From NCBI GenBank assembly GCA_900074885.1, contig FJUW01000008.1, positions 126,495 through 190,494 on the forward strand: DNA of 64,000 nucleotides, in the 5' to 3' direction. The notes below the pieces were generated by a model. The model made no database searches. It worked only from the letters and a program-made list of their open reading frames with translations, and was not told the origin of the DNA. This document shows, one piece after another, positions 13,116 through 23,623 of the stretch (position 1 is the stretch's first letter; each line of letters starts with the position of its first letter). Both the position numbers and the translations under genes were made by a program. Source of the DNA: Rhynchosporium graminicola. Lineage: Eukaryota; Ascomycota; Leotiomycetes; Helotiales; Ploettnerulaceae.

Positions 13116-13406
13116 ATGGTAAGGTTTCTAATCGTGAGCATGACTTATCTAATCTGCTGCCAGGCTTTTGAAGTTATGGAACTCGATTCGACTATAGATT
13201 TCGAGACTGTCCCGGCCAATGTCGCCCAAATGATCACAGGATGGGGTCAGATGGTATACTGGAAGGGATGCAATGTCACTGTCTATGAGAAAGATAATGA
13301 CGGGAAGGAGCAGACGCGGAAGCTTATTGGCATGCCTAATGGGCAAGGACAAGTACCGTCAGGTACTGAGTTGTATGTCACCGATGGAAAAGTGAAAGAA
13401 AAGTAG
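13116..13406 (+). CDS. Small protein with an optional, in-frame signal-peptide-like intron
   Basis: ATG at 13116 is followed directly by a 45-nt segment (13119-13163) with a GTAAGG donor, a CTAAT branch motif and a CCAG acceptor. The segment is a multiple of three and has no stop. If retained, it encodes VRFLIVSMTYLICCQ, a short hydrophobic stretch like a secretion signal. If spliced, the protein starts MAFEVMELDSTIDFETV. The mature part has about 80 residues with two or three cysteines, WGQMVYWKGCNVTVYEKD and a Lys-rich end, stopping at TAG 13404-13406. The upstream leader is a CA-rich repeat (CACAAG) typical of an untranslated leader. Family unknown. The frame is intact, unlike most neighbours. 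Confidence 0.5.
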   Translation: MVRFLIVSMTYLICCQAFEVMELDSTIDFETVPANVAQMITGWGQMVYWKGCNVTVYEKDNDGKEQTRKLIGMPNGQGQVPSGTELYVTDGKVKEK

Positions 13407-13438
13407 TACTGCATACGGTAGAGAATACGGATTATATT

Positions 13439-15013
13439 CTAGTTATATAGCTTGTTCTGTATTTGAAGACCCCCTTTTAATCCTAGCGATAAATTGATAA
13501 TAGCCCTATTTTTGGTAAGGATCATTGAAACACATTCAGTCATACGCTTTCTTTCTTCTATTTCCCTCCTGCGTACAGGGCTTTCGGTGATTGCGTGGTG
13601 TATCTCCGAACCAAATACTTTGATAATTGCTTTATCCAGGACGCCCTTTAGAGTCGTTTCGGAGTGTGGTATGATCAGTGTGATTCCTTCCTTGAGAATA
13701 ACATGCAGAACCTGTTCCACCCATTTCACTTTTGCGTTGAACAAGGCTATTGCAAGTTGTTCCACCTCACGTTCATAGACATCCAGACTGATGAGACAAT
13801 CGACCGGTCCTCCCCAAACAGGCAAGACCGTCGTAACGGCAGCTTTCAAATCGCTCTGGATAGTGACTCTCCGGATTGCACTACACATGTATTCGTCAAA
13901 AACTTTCGCGATCCTAAGTAGTGAAGCATTTTCAATTACTTGTTGTTCTTGTGTACCGGTGAAGCTCGGATGGTCCGAGGAGATATCGGATCCCGCTGTG
14001 GGATCGCTTTCTGTCTCGTTTGGAGGGGTGACTCGTTTTCGCTTTCGAGAAAAGTTCGAGGCGCCTAATAACCTGTCAGTTTGTCACTCGAGGTTCTCAC
14101 CGAAATACCTCGAGAGTTCAGCCTCAAACATTAGAAGAAGATTCAGCATACCAGACGTAGCTACTATCCGTTGCCCGAAATCGAGGGCCCCGATGTCTTG
14201 ATTATTATCTAATACAGAAGATGATGTATAGACCGCTAGTTGAGCTGTGGGAGATTGAAATATGGCAGAACGCTTGATGCCGGAGCTTTCAGTGCCTGGC
14301 GCAAGGCTGGGTGGACTTGATTTGGGTGAAGTTTGAGCTGTATTAGGAGAACCACAAACGGACGACAATGAAAGATCTGAGAATCGATTAGCAGCTTCGT
14401 AGTTTCTGGGCAGAAGTACAGTTGTGGCTCATACTATGTTCTGGAGTTTCTGTCGGCAAATGGTATTCTGATAGTCTGTCAATCTTCTGGTGGAAAGACG
14501 GGAGGAAATATGGACGATATTCACACCTCTAGGAAAAAGCGAGCAGAGAAATTTAGTATAATCGGGATCGTCCGCAAATGCGCAAGACTCTGCCACTGAC
14601 CTGAAGAACTCCTTCTCTGCGGAATTCAGGTTTAGTCGTATTGGTGTCTTCTTAATAAGGTGCAGTAAGTCGGTAACGCTTCTCCTAAAGTCAGGCTGGA
14701 AGCAGGCTGTTGGTGCAATGACAGATATGAAGGTAACATATAGATGTGGGCATGTGTTCCGGACTCGTCGATACACGTCCTGGGTTCTTTCGTTTCGCTA
14801 TTTAGTAGAGGAGATTCCTGCGGTAACTGGAACCCAGGTTAATGCTAAACGATCTCTAAGGTCCTTACGTATTTTCCTCGGAAACTCTGGAATGCCAGCT
14901 TCGTTGTATTGGCGAATAACCTTGTTAATATTTTCCTTCAGACGTGGCAGCTGAAACTTCGTAACACTCTGCTCTGCACTCTTTGCAGGGTATTCTGTTG
15001 AGGCGTCCGGCAT
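13439..15013 (-). pseudogene. Long minus-strand gene with three nonsense codons, function unknown
   Basis: From ATG 15013 one minus-strand register is protein-like for about 525 codons down to the stop at 13439. It is interrupted only at TAG 14798-14800, TGA 14429-14431 and TGA 14084-14086, which would be CAG, CGA and CGA. The N-terminus reads MPDASTEYPAKSAEQSVTKF. The centre has a Ser/Pro-rich linker (SPKSSPPSLAPGTES) and a basic patch (FSRKRKRVTPPNE). The C-terminus is mixed hydrophobic and charged (LISLDVYEREVEQLAIALF). The basic patch could be a nuclear localisation signal, which is inference only. I do not recognise a family. The absence of indels over 1.5 kb makes loss by point mutation likely. 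Confidence 0.65.
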
Positions 15014-15055
15014 TGCCCGTATTAGAGTCGGGCGAAATTGAGGAAGGAGGGAGTG

Positions 15056-15150
15056 GATAGAGTGGATGGAGTGGAATGGAGTGGAATGGAGTGGAGTGGA
15101 GTGGAATGGAGTGGAATGTAGTGGAATGGAGTGGAATGGAGTGGATTGGG
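15056..15150 (+). repeat. GGAAT-type pentamer tandem repeat
   Basis: Runs of GTGGAATGGA and GTGGAGTGGA units, nearly perfect over about 95 bases, lie just upstream of the minus-strand gene that starts at 15013. They resemble the simple GGAAT motif found in many eukaryotic satellites. On the minus strand the repeat would translate as His/Ser/Pro-rich low complexity, which is not taken as coding. Confidence 0.85.
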
Positions 15151-15226
15151 ATAAACTTGAGTATAATCTAGGTGGAGTTAAGGGTTCCTTTTTTTTAAAC
15201 GACAAGTCGAGATTTTGACGTGAACG

Positions 15227-15305
15227 GACGGGATGGGATGGGATGGAATGAGATGGAATGACATGAAATGAGATGGAATGACATGGAATGAGATGGAATA
15301 AGTAG
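15227..15305 (+). repeat. Second GGAAT/GAGATGGAAT repeat tract
   Basis: GGGATG units change into a higher-order 20-base unit (ATGACATGGAATGAGATGGA), about 3-4 copies. The tract is separated from the first by about 75 bases and has the same strand polarity. Confidence 0.8.
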
Positions 15306-15865
15306 AGTGGAATGCTGTAGAATAGCCGCCGAAGCAGGGTTTGTACTTACGTACGTACTTCCGTACTTGAGCTGCGTAGTGAAGTCACTTTATCACAGGT
15401 TCCAAGTGTACTTATATAGCTACCTGGTCTCATAGTCATATGATCCTAATCGCTGAGACGAACGGTTCCAAGACCACGCTAAAAATCCAGCAACTTTAAT
15501 AAAGCGCGACTGAGATATTTTCTTGTTGTTGAAAACATATTGTAGTATGTGTGCTATATATGTCTGTACTAGTAAACTCAGTAACAACCAGCTATTCCCA
15601 TTTGATTTACACGTAATGTATGGCCGAAGGCGACGTTAATTTAGACGTGGAATCCTGTCTCCAAAACCCGATATCCTTCTCGCTATGGTACCTAGTCAAT
15701 TGCTTCCATAATATCCATACAACCCATACTAAGGACGCTGCATTATCAATCTGTACATTTGATCAGAAAGAATTCTAACAATAGATAACTTATATTTACC
15801 CATAAGAGTATGATGAAGTTAGGTAGCCTCATCAGATGGGCAACTAAGGAGCTAAGAGCCCCAGC

Positions 15866-16625
15866 TTAAGCCATACAACAGAATCCTATATTCCATAAGA
15901 AAAGGCCCTTGGTAAGGGGAAATGATCCAAATGTAAATATAACCAAGTATACCATAAAGATTCCAATGTATTCTGCCAGAAAGAAAGTGAGCAGCATAAG
16001 CTTCGAGAGATTGGTGTAGCCTATGACAGCTAGGACTACTATTTTTATAATTATAGCCCTAGTGAAAGATATCAAGAGAGTCCACTGGAGCCAAGATGGA
16101 CCGGTAGCACAGTATAGCGACAGATATCCGCCCTTATTGATGTCAGCAGGGTGTTACGCCAAGAATAAGGGAGCTAACCTGGTACACAATCATTGAAGCT
16201 TCACCTAATGAAAGGATAATCTGTAGACCATTCTCGAATAAAGAGAGTGAAAATGCTAAGAGTAACCAGCCAAGGATGTTAAAGATTGCCGACATGCCTA
16301 TTTCCAGCCACAATTTGAGGTCGGTGGTGGACTCAGAGTCGCAAATATCCTCGTAAAGCGTCTAAGCTGAAACACCGAACTTGATCGTAGTAATACATAC
16401 GGCAATGGGGGAGAAGATTGCAGATAGGTGCGATATGATTTTGTTGACATAGGGCGACTAGGGCGGCTAGGAAGGTATTGGGAATCTAGATTCAAGTAAA
16501 TAATCCGTCTTTAGGATGAAGTAAAGCGAATATAGGGCAATAGCAGTGAAGAATAGGAGATAAATGAGGCATATGCAGTTCGCCTCGTTCTGCGGCTTCT
16601 TCTTATACGACGAACTTGTACCCTA
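15866..16625 (-). pseudogene. Multi-pass membrane protein remnant with three TAG codons
   Basis: On the minus strand one register runs from about 16625 (KKPQNEANCICLIYLLFFTA) through further hydrophobic helices (HLSAIFSPIAVCITTIKFG; GMSAIFNILGWLLLAFSLSL) to an intron at 16133-16178 (GTTAGC donor, CTGACAT branch, AATAAG acceptor). The last exon (IIIKIVVLAVIGYTN; FFLAEYIGIFMVYLVIFTFG) stops at 15866. At least five or six membrane segments are visible. Three TAG codons, each one step from CAG, break the frame before the intron; two sit close together near 16450-16465. The family was not recognised: it lacks the motifs of PTH11-type receptors or common transporters. The GGAAT repeat tracts flank it on both sides. 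Confidence 0.6.
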
Positions 16626-16700
16626 TGTCGTGGTGAAGGAACAATGTTATGATTGAAGCTAACGCAAATCAAAAGTTCTATCTTCTGCCTTCATAGTATT

Positions 16701-16763
16701 GTATTCTACTCTACTCCACTCTATTCCATTCCATTCCACTCCACTCTACTCTACTCCACTTTA
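16701..16763 (-). repeat. Third GGAAT-type tract, opposite polarity
   Basis: TACTCCAC and CATTCCATTCCACTC units are the complement of the tracts at 15056 and 15227. The three tracts therefore form an inverted arrangement around the membrane-protein remnant, with about 1.4 kb between the inner edges. Confidence 0.8.
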
Positions 16764-17421
16764 TCCCGTTGCGGCTTAAGTCCAGACATGGACTTCAAAA
16801 CAACTGATAGCATTCCTCTTTACGTTAGTTCAGTATATGCAAGGATGTCTTTTCCAGTTTCGGGTTCAGGGTATCTGTCTGCACATTCAGTTTGTGGTAT
16901 TAGGCGGGGTGGACTATTCAGAACTCTGCATCCTAATACTTCAACTACGGCACTCGATCTGGTTGATAGGAGCTAAGTGAATCTCTATATCAGAATCTGT
17001 AGTCCGTTGCAGGAAAGATGTATACGACATTCTAATTTCGTTTGGAGGTCATTTGTCTTCTTCTTATTATCTTCCGTTTTTGTTTTGGGAGAGTCGAACT
17101 ATCCAGCTCCCGATAAACTAGGAATCATCCAATAATCGGCTACGGCTCTATCATAAACCTTCGGGCTAGCGTGAAATGCGTGTTAACGTCCCATAGTTGA
17201 AGACATTTCCGTTTGAGCGCATCGCCAACTATTCGAAGGCAGCCTCGACCTAAGACGGCAAGATCGGAGTTTGTGGTGCGCGTGTTATTCGTGGCGAAAG
17301 GTACGTTAGCGCCAGGTGTCTGTCGCAGCTGGTCGGACGAACAGCCCCGGCGGCCAGCTTGTACGGGCAGCTTCCAAGACTACACTATGCCTTTAGCCTT
17401 TCTGCATTAAGAACTACCTGA
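16764..17421. other. No supported gene
   Basis: Short open frames at 16653-16976 and 17213-17410 lack motifs, splice sites and family resemblance. The first includes the translated simple repeat. A leader-like pyrimidine-rich stretch lies near 17050-17090. Confidence 0.4.
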
Positions 17422-17763
17422 ACAGGGTTCAAACTTCACCCACGAGCAGCCACCAGAACAAGGATTATCAGACCCACTATACAGATTTTCTGGGACAAGG
17501 AGCTCGAAGAGCCAGAAATGCATGTTAATGCCTTAGCTTCATTCGCTCAGTATCCTGACCTGATGACATGCACAATGTGTACAGAGTAAGCAGAATAAGG
17601 AATGACCGGGAATTTACGCTCGGCGTTTTATTATTTTTCCAGCTCAGACGTCGTTGGCGCTAAGGATGGATTGGATGGAATGGATAGTATTCGTTGGACT
17701 ACATACCTAGATTCCGTTTGGGGACGAAAGTGGTTTTTTGCGAACTACCCTTACACCTGTTGA
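17422..17763 (+). pseudogene. Two-exon gene fragment, 5' end missing
   Basis: The open register from 17422 reads toward IQIFWDKELEEPEMHVNALA and QYPDLMTCTMCT. It splices at 17586-17642 (GTAAGC donor, TTTTTCCAG acceptor, 57 nt) into DSDVVGAKDGLDGMDSIRW and SVWGRKWFFANYPYTC, then TGA 17761-17763. There is no ATG in register. The upstream limit is a TGA at 17419 that would be CGA, so the true start lies further 5'. The intron is well formed. Family unknown. Confidence 0.5.
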
Positions 17764-17980
17764 TGAAGGATGCTGCTTTATATTTCAAATCACAAAATCC
17801 TTCGAACAATTGCGGGCCTTTGCTCGTGCAATAGGGGGATGCTATTCGAGCGGCCCAAGTTTCACCTATCTGTACCTTTCGTCCATTTCTTCATAAGAAG
17901 GCGGTTACGGCCTATGAATCAGAGCTATTACTCTATTTATATATGCACATCTAGCAATAATTTGCAACTTCATCGCGATA

Positions 17981-18847
17981 ATGTCACAAAGCCTCCTCGC
18001 ACGATCTATAGCCCAACGTACAGCATATAAGGTAGTAATAAACGAAGTCAAATTTCTACCCTTCGGCGAGAATGGCTTGACATCTATTGGTACCGCGAAT
18101 TTGAACGGTTGTTCTGCTGTTATGGTGCTCTCGAACTTTGGTGCCATTCTTGGACATATTGCACCTCTGCCAGACAATCACGCCGGTAACCCAGCAGCTG
18201 GCGATGAGCATGCCGAATCGAAAATGAGTCTCCTCAAATCCCTGTACACGTCAAACCAATAATACTTCCCTATCGGGAGTGATGGCTGGGTTGTATGCGC
18301 GATGTTCGACGGAGAAGTTGCGTTACCTGATTAGTAAAGAATCTTTGAAAGAGCTCTTACAGATCTTCATCTACTGTGCTCGCTTCAAACCTACATAGTT
18401 GCAGTAACGAGAGCTCGGAGTGGGGTATCTCCGGCAAAAGGAACCATCTTCATCTCTGGACATGGGAACAGCCCTAGAGTGTATATTGAAGATGTCGAGG
18501 TCACCATTCGAAACCATCCCAGTGGTGGAGAGTCATTAACAACTAGTTACGGCTCAAGCTTGGCCGCGCCTCTTGCATACACGCCTCAAGCTGTACCTGG
18601 ATATGGATCAAGCTCAAACTCATATTCAATTGTGCCGGCAGTGGCATCTACACCCGAAGCCTCATCCTCCGATGAACCGTACTACTATGTTCGGGACAGG
18701 GTATATTACTATCATGCAAATGGAGTAAGCACGCGCCTTGCGGACCCTCCTAAGAATGTGTGGGTCTTGAATGAAAACGGATGGGCAGATACAAATAGAC
18801 AAAAGATGTGGCGCTATTGGGATGGCAGAACTACTTCATTTGGTTGA
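17981..18847 (+). pseudogene. 289-codon gene with three premature stops
   Basis: One + register from ATG 17981 to TGA 18847 is protein-like throughout and broken at TAA 18260 and at a TAG-TAA pair near 18332-18337, all reachable from CAA or CAG. The N-terminal half (VKFLPFGENGLTSIGTANLN, GCSAVMVLSNFGAILGHIAP, then WVVCAMFDGEVALPD) matches my memory of a conserved fungal protein of unknown function. The C-terminal half is Ser/Gly/Tyr-rich (YGSSSNSYSIVPAV) and ends with a WVLNENGWADTNRQKMWRYW segment. No intron is needed. Frame retention across 0.87 kb with only transition-type stops indicates recent loss. Confidence 0.7.
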
Positions 18848-19305
18848 GGGCGACTAACTTCATGTTGCTAAGAGGCAAAACTACTGGTATTGATTATTTA
18901 CATTCTTTTCGTAGACAAATGAAGCATGTAAAAATCAGACTGCTGAGAGTAAACGCCAGTTATGAAGGCCTCTGCTACAAGTAACGCACTCCTCTACCAG
19001 GTGACGCCGGGCGAACCTACGTGTTGTCTATAGTGAATCTAATGGAAATGTAGTATCACCACGTACTGATAGATCAGTGCTGCTTTAACTGTTTTTCCAT
19101 CCTGCCAAGGCCCGAGGAAGTCAATATTTGTCCCTTTAATAGCCGCGCGGGTATCTACAGGTATCGACCTTTTCAGGGATCACCAGAAGCGGGGCTTGTC
19201 ATTGCCACGTGATAGACAATATCTACAGATATAAATACTCTATCTTGTTTTGCATAACTCCGTAATTATTCATTATCGGGATTACCTTCATAATAGAAAT
19301 CATCT
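18848..19305. promoter_or_regulatory. Intergenic region with TATA-like promoter for the ankyrin gene
   Basis: No coding signal is seen. GATATAAATA at about 19229 lies about 75 bases upstream of ATG 19306 and would fit a TATA box for that gene. A palindrome-like stretch was not found. Confidence 0.4.
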
Positions 19306-20356
19306 ATGTCTCTCACACCGCCACCACAATCTTCGGACATGGCTGGTCGCCTTATCCTTCCTGATATATCCTCCTCAGTTCGCGAAGAACGTACAACTGA
19401 ACCTCCAAGTCCGCCAACTGGTCAACTTCCTCTTCCACCTCCACTACCTCGCATCCTTCCAAGCTCTTTAAGGCCTTTTGACAATGCTCTAGAGAGAGTC
19501 GAAGTCAAGCTCCTTAAGCTTGCTAGCAACGAAGGGCGTTTGCAAGACATTCACCAAATCCTTTCGCAATACCTCCTAAGTTAAGCACCCGATATAAGTG
19601 GTAGACTTCACCTGAGCGTGTTTTATGAGTCAGTTGTTGAAGCTATCTTGTATCAGTATCCATCGGTACTCTCTTATCTCTTCTTCATGCGAGTTGGTGA
19701 ACCGCGGTTCTATACCAAGACCGTAATCGAGGCTCGATCGCCCGCCATCTTCCAAATTTTTCTCGAATACGGCTGGAATATCAATGAGCTATTGGAACGT
19801 ACTATGTCTCTAGCGTTAGGGTGAGATTCTATTCTCAATTAGAAGCATGCTCAGATATTAACGTCTACTAAGCTATGTTAGTCATGACAGAGTGTTGACT
19901 GAATGGTTTCTCGATAATGGCGCAGACCCAAACGCAATGTGCTCTTGGGACTTTACTCTAATGTCCGAAGCTATGTGTCAAGCCTCGCTAGATACGATAA
20001 AGCTCTTATTCGAGCGGGGTGGTAACATTGAATGTGGCCAGCTTCTCCACAATGCTGTGCAGAGAGTTGATCCAGATGCTATCGAGCTCATCGGCATGCT
20101 TCTAGATAAAGGAGCTCCAATTAATGATATTCAGTATAAGAACCATGCTCCGTCGTGGAGGGATCGCTGTCTATTTGGGCTCGGTACGCCTCTTTACTAC
20201 GCAGCATAAGATGGGCGTATTGAGCTTGTTTCGTTTCTATTATCTAGAGGAGCTGATGCTACAATTCTTGATACAAAGGGAAGGACAGCACTTCAGTCGG
20301 CAGAAAATTATGGTCAACTGGATGTGATACAACTGCTTCGCGGTAGATTGAATTGA
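19306..20356 (+). pseudogene. Ankyrin-repeat protein, two nonsense codons
   Basis: Exon 1 is 19306-19820 and exon 2 is 19891-20356, separated by a 70-nt intron (GTGAGA donor, CATGACAG acceptor). The N-terminus is Pro-rich (PPPLPRILPSSLRPFDNALE). After it come ankyrin-like units: FQIFLEYGWNINE, WFLDNGADPNAM, TIKLLFERGGNIECGQ, LIGMLLDKGAPIND, then LVSFLLSRGADATILDTKGR and TALQSAENYGQLDVIQLLRG. Stops at TAA 19582-19584 and TAA 20207-20209 each derive from CAA. Ankyrin repeats mediate protein-protein binding; no partner domain is visible. About five or six repeats fit the length. Both stops would remove repeats, so the product is probably not functional unless they are read through. Confidence 0.8.
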
Positions 20357-20504
20357 GCATCTATCATCAACGAGTTTGGAACACCATTTATACCTCTGCT
20401 ACTCTGTGATATACAGCAAAGTTGAACGGTTGGAATCAATCGGTAATTAACGGGAGGGGTGTGTACGATAACTTCGCTATCTAATCTGACTTGCAATATC
20501 TGAT

Positions 20505-21029
20505 CTAGAGGAATTCTTCATGAGAAGACAAGTTAATCTCACCGGTATGTATCGGACAATAAGAAGTCGGTAAACTCCTCTTCAAATAATCATGCTTCCT
20601 CCTATCAACTATCTTTCTATAAGAAAGCGCTTCAACATATTGACCCTTGAGACTGCTTAGTCCAACGAGAATGCCGTTCAAGTCGTCCGTAATCGCTAGC
20701 TTATGAACTTTTTCGATGTCATTCCAGACTTTTTTAGCCCGTCCTTTCAACGTTTTCCATCCTGACGCTTGGGTCAAATTCGTTGCCCTCTGCATAGGAA
20801 CCTTAAACAGGAACGTTAGTATTCGTAGTAATAATTTACATGGCTTCCGCCTCTGGCGGACGTAGATCAGGGCCACATTTAATGACTCTGACGCTATCGC
20901 GGACGACTTGAGACGGGGGGTTTCGTCGTCTTGCGATCGTTTTCGTTTTCGATCCTCAGCTTGTGGAAACTCAGCTTGTGGAAACTTCACTTGAGTTTGC
21001 TTTATAGCATAGCAGGAGGAGAGTGACAT
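20505..21029 (-). CDS. Hypothetical basic protein (about 174 aa), possibly interrupted by an intron
   Basis: The frame opens at ATG 21029 and stays open for 174 codons. The N-terminus carries a short duplicated segment (QAEFPQAE) and a basic patch (DRKRKRSQDDE) that could be a nuclear signal. The C-terminal half (GWKTLKGRAKKVWNDIEKVH; GILVGLSSLKGQYVEALSY) looks like a folded helical region. A perfect TACTAAC branch site with GTAAAT and TTTAAG ends lies near 20795-20845 and suggests a 38-nt or longer intron, but removing it shifts the frame, so splicing is unresolved. No family recognised. No premature stop, unlike most neighbours. Confidence 0.5.
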   Translation of the reverse strand: MSLSSCYAIKQTQVKFPQAEFPQAEDRKRKRSQDDETPRLKSSAIASESLNVALIYVRQRRKPCKLLLRILTFLFKVPMQRATNLTQASGWKTLKGRAKKVWNDIEKVHKLAITDDLNGILVGLSSLKGQYVEALSYRKIVDRRKHDYLKRSLPTSYCPIHTGEINLSSHEEFL

Positions 21030-22165
21030 GCCTCTTTGACGGAAGTGTTGCTAGTTGGGGAGGAAAGATGGTGCTTTGGTTCGATATTCCTGTCTTTGGA
21101 TATAGTCCGTTCTAGGCGTGCGCTCTTACGAGAAGATAGCTGTGGTCGTTCCTTCTTGATACCTTGAGGCCGCTTCCCTATTAATGATCAGTCCAAGTTC
21201 GCAGAAACGGAACGGATTAGCTTACTTTGGTCTCTTTGCAGTGAGGGTTGCCGCCCTGCCTTTCGGGTGTTTGGTCTTATTTGATGCGGGGCCATATCGA
21301 CTGGAAGGATAGAGATTAGGGGATGAATTTATATTACCGCTAAGGATTGAAACGGTCGAAGGTTGATAGAAGGATGGATTGCAGGACAAGGACAGGATGT
21401 GGGCTGAAACATTCCAGCGGCAACCATTCCGATTCTTGTTATTTCGCGGATAAAGGGTGCTCCATGTGCATGAGGACTAGGAAAAGAAAAAGCTGGGGAT
21501 CGCAAGAGCCTGTAAGTCGGGCATATCAATTGACGCTATATCAATCCGAAAGAACTTCGTACTAGCTAATATTGCCGCCTGAAACAACCTAATTTATAAG
21601 GCTGGAGACCCTCCACCAGTGTGGCGGAGGAGCTTGTAAATGCATTTTGCAGCATTCTAATTTATACTAAACTGCATAGCCACAGCACACATATTTCCTG
21701 GCCACCCGCTCAGCCTGGCGTTGGATCGCAAATGCGTCGAGTCTACTCGGCCACTATCGGCTTGCTGAGCGAATCATATGGAATTATGGCCTACCACTTG
21801 GAAGCCCCGTAACCACAATTCCCTTCAACCCCTCCAAGAGATCAGATGTGAGCAACAGCGACGTCTTAGTTCTCTGCCTGACCGGTTTCGCCTAACTACC
21901 AATAGATTTCATCCGACCTTCGCTGAGGGGCTGTCTTTACGCACTATTTTTCTGCCTTGCATCGGCATTTCACCTAGCGGTATATATATGACCAGATTCA
22001 TTGCTCCCTCGCACCGTGCGCTTCCTACCTATCGCATCTAACACATTCTACTAGAGGCGCAGGAAGTTTGTCTGGTATTGCACGCTCGGCTTCACCTTCG
22101 GCCTTTGCATAAAGAGTCAACCTTATTTCTCTCAATCTCGTCACGGCACAACCACAGCCTAGGCA
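21030..22165. other. No supported gene
   Basis: Short frames (for example 21347-21565 and 21778-22041) lack motifs. The stretch contains the shared upstream region of the divergent genes at 21029 (minus) and 22166 (plus). I see no repeat structure. Confidence 0.4.
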
Positions 22166-22967
22166 ATGGCTTGTAAAGTAGCAAAACCATACGACGTTCC
22201 CGGGCTTGACCAGGCTCTGAAGGTCCAGGACTTGGAGGAAAGCCGGAACATGTAAGCAAGGAGGGCTCTGAAAGTAGTTGATTTCTAGCTCACTATTTAG
22301 CTACAATATGCTCCCAGACGATTCATAATAACCGGAAATCCTCGACTCACACATACATAATCTTGCCGCACTCTTCGTTCGGAATCGCGCTGATGGAATC
22401 CTCGGTATCCATTTAGCACATGCCCACTTCGCTATCCCTGAGAATACCGCTCTCCTCAGTATCAATTACAATAATCCTTATTGCCGTTGGGCCAGAACTA
22501 CTGCGATCCAGAGTATGGATCTCAGTAACGTGCATAGACATATATTCGTTCTCATAGACCACGGTTTCCACCCATATGAGTTTCAAGCAGGCCTATTGCC
22601 AGACTTATCCGGGATTAATTGCACCTTCTTCCCCGAGCTTACCGATTATCTGAATACGAACAACCTATCATCCTTGGTTGGACTTCAGATCATTGACCAA
22701 AATCCCGCACACATGCTGGAGCTCATTCTCCCTCTAGTAACTGTCATGCTAGATGTTTCGAATCTGAATGAATGTTTTCCCACCAGGCAAACTGGCTGGA
22801 AGTTCGAAGTTGAGAATGGCGAGCCACGCGTATGTAAATCAAACGAGACACATGGCCGCCATGCGAACGGGCATGACGTTTTCAACGAAGGTGCGCCTTA
22901 TCTAATGCTGGAAACTTTTCAGGATGTCAAGAATGCACTTGTACAGACTGGAATTCTCTGTGCTTAG
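22166..22967 (+). pseudogene. Two-exon gene with a tandem TAA-TAA stop
   Basis: Exon 1 (22166-22251) encodes MACKVAKPYDVPGLDQALKV and is followed by a 49-nt intron (GTAAGC to TATTTAG). Exon 2 (22301-22967) continues NIYNMLPDDS, then TAA TAA at 22326-22331, then about 210 open codons: GILGIHLAHAHFAIPENTAL, DHGFHPYEFQAGLLPDLSGI, LELILPLVTVMLDVSNLN, TGWKFEVENGEPRVCK. I recall relatives with this layout as uncharacterised fungal proteins. Both stop codons are one C-to-T step from CAA CAA. Without them the protein is about 250 residues. A downstream reinitiation product lacking the first 40 residues cannot be excluded. Confidence 0.7.
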
Positions 22968-23054
22968 CCAACTCAATGTATTGGAATTCGAGTACATATA
23001 TTGTCAAACTGGTTGGATCTGTGTAGTTGAATGAGACTGTATTGATGATGTTGA

Positions 23055-23372
23055 TTATTCGTGCAAGCACCTATCGGTGTTCTCATTGTTGGTCGGTTGC
23101 ACTTCCTTATCACTCGTATGATAGACCATTAGTTTGCTCCGGTTCCCTAACTGTTTGCCCATTGCTTCTGAAACCCATAGTATAAGGAACGATCTCTTGT
23201 TCTTATCATGGGGGTTATATTTGCTCTCCGGATTTGTTAGCCATACCTCCCCAATATGATCGTCGAAGGACAGAGCGTATCGCGCGTCCTCTATATCGAC
23301 GATAAAAGTATCTCCAGCATAGGTATTCGTCTTTTTCTTTGCTGATGCTTTTGCAATCAGTCAAGTCTCCAT
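23055..23372 (-). pseudogene. Short gene (106 codons) with an early TGA
   Basis: On the minus strand ATG 23372 begins METx, with TGA at 23361-23363 (from CGA) as the fourth codon. It then runs open through LIAKASAKKKTNTYAGDTFI, VDIEDARYALSFDDHIGEVW, SFLILWVSEAMGKQL and a polar C-terminus to TAA 23055-23057. The 105-residue product has no motif that I recognise. The other two minus-strand frames in this region are less protein-like. Confidence 0.5.
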
Positions 23373-23623
23373 TTTTCCCTATTGAGAAACAACCCACTTT
23401 GGCTCGGCTCTGTCCCATTATCGTCTTCTGTTCTGTTTGCATATTTTTCTGTCGGTGCTTTTGCGATCAGCTATCTGCTATTTGTAGGGGGGTGCGAAGA
23501 TCGGGCTCACCCTGAGCTGCTTCGTCCGGTAATAATATTGCATCATATTTTCGTTTACGTGTCGATAGTCGTCGGGCAGTATATGCTGGTCTAATCAACA
23601 TCAGTCTATTTTATGAAACTACG
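23373..23623. other. Intergenic
   Basis: A + frame at 23382-23594 has hydrophobic runs (SSSVLFAYFSVGAFAISYLL) but overlaps the 5' flank of the minus-strand gene at 23372. It has no other support. Confidence 0.3.

Noticed and set aside
15056..15150. Human satellite contamination from the GGAAT tract
   Set aside because: The tract is embedded in fungal gene remnants on both sides and is short and impure.
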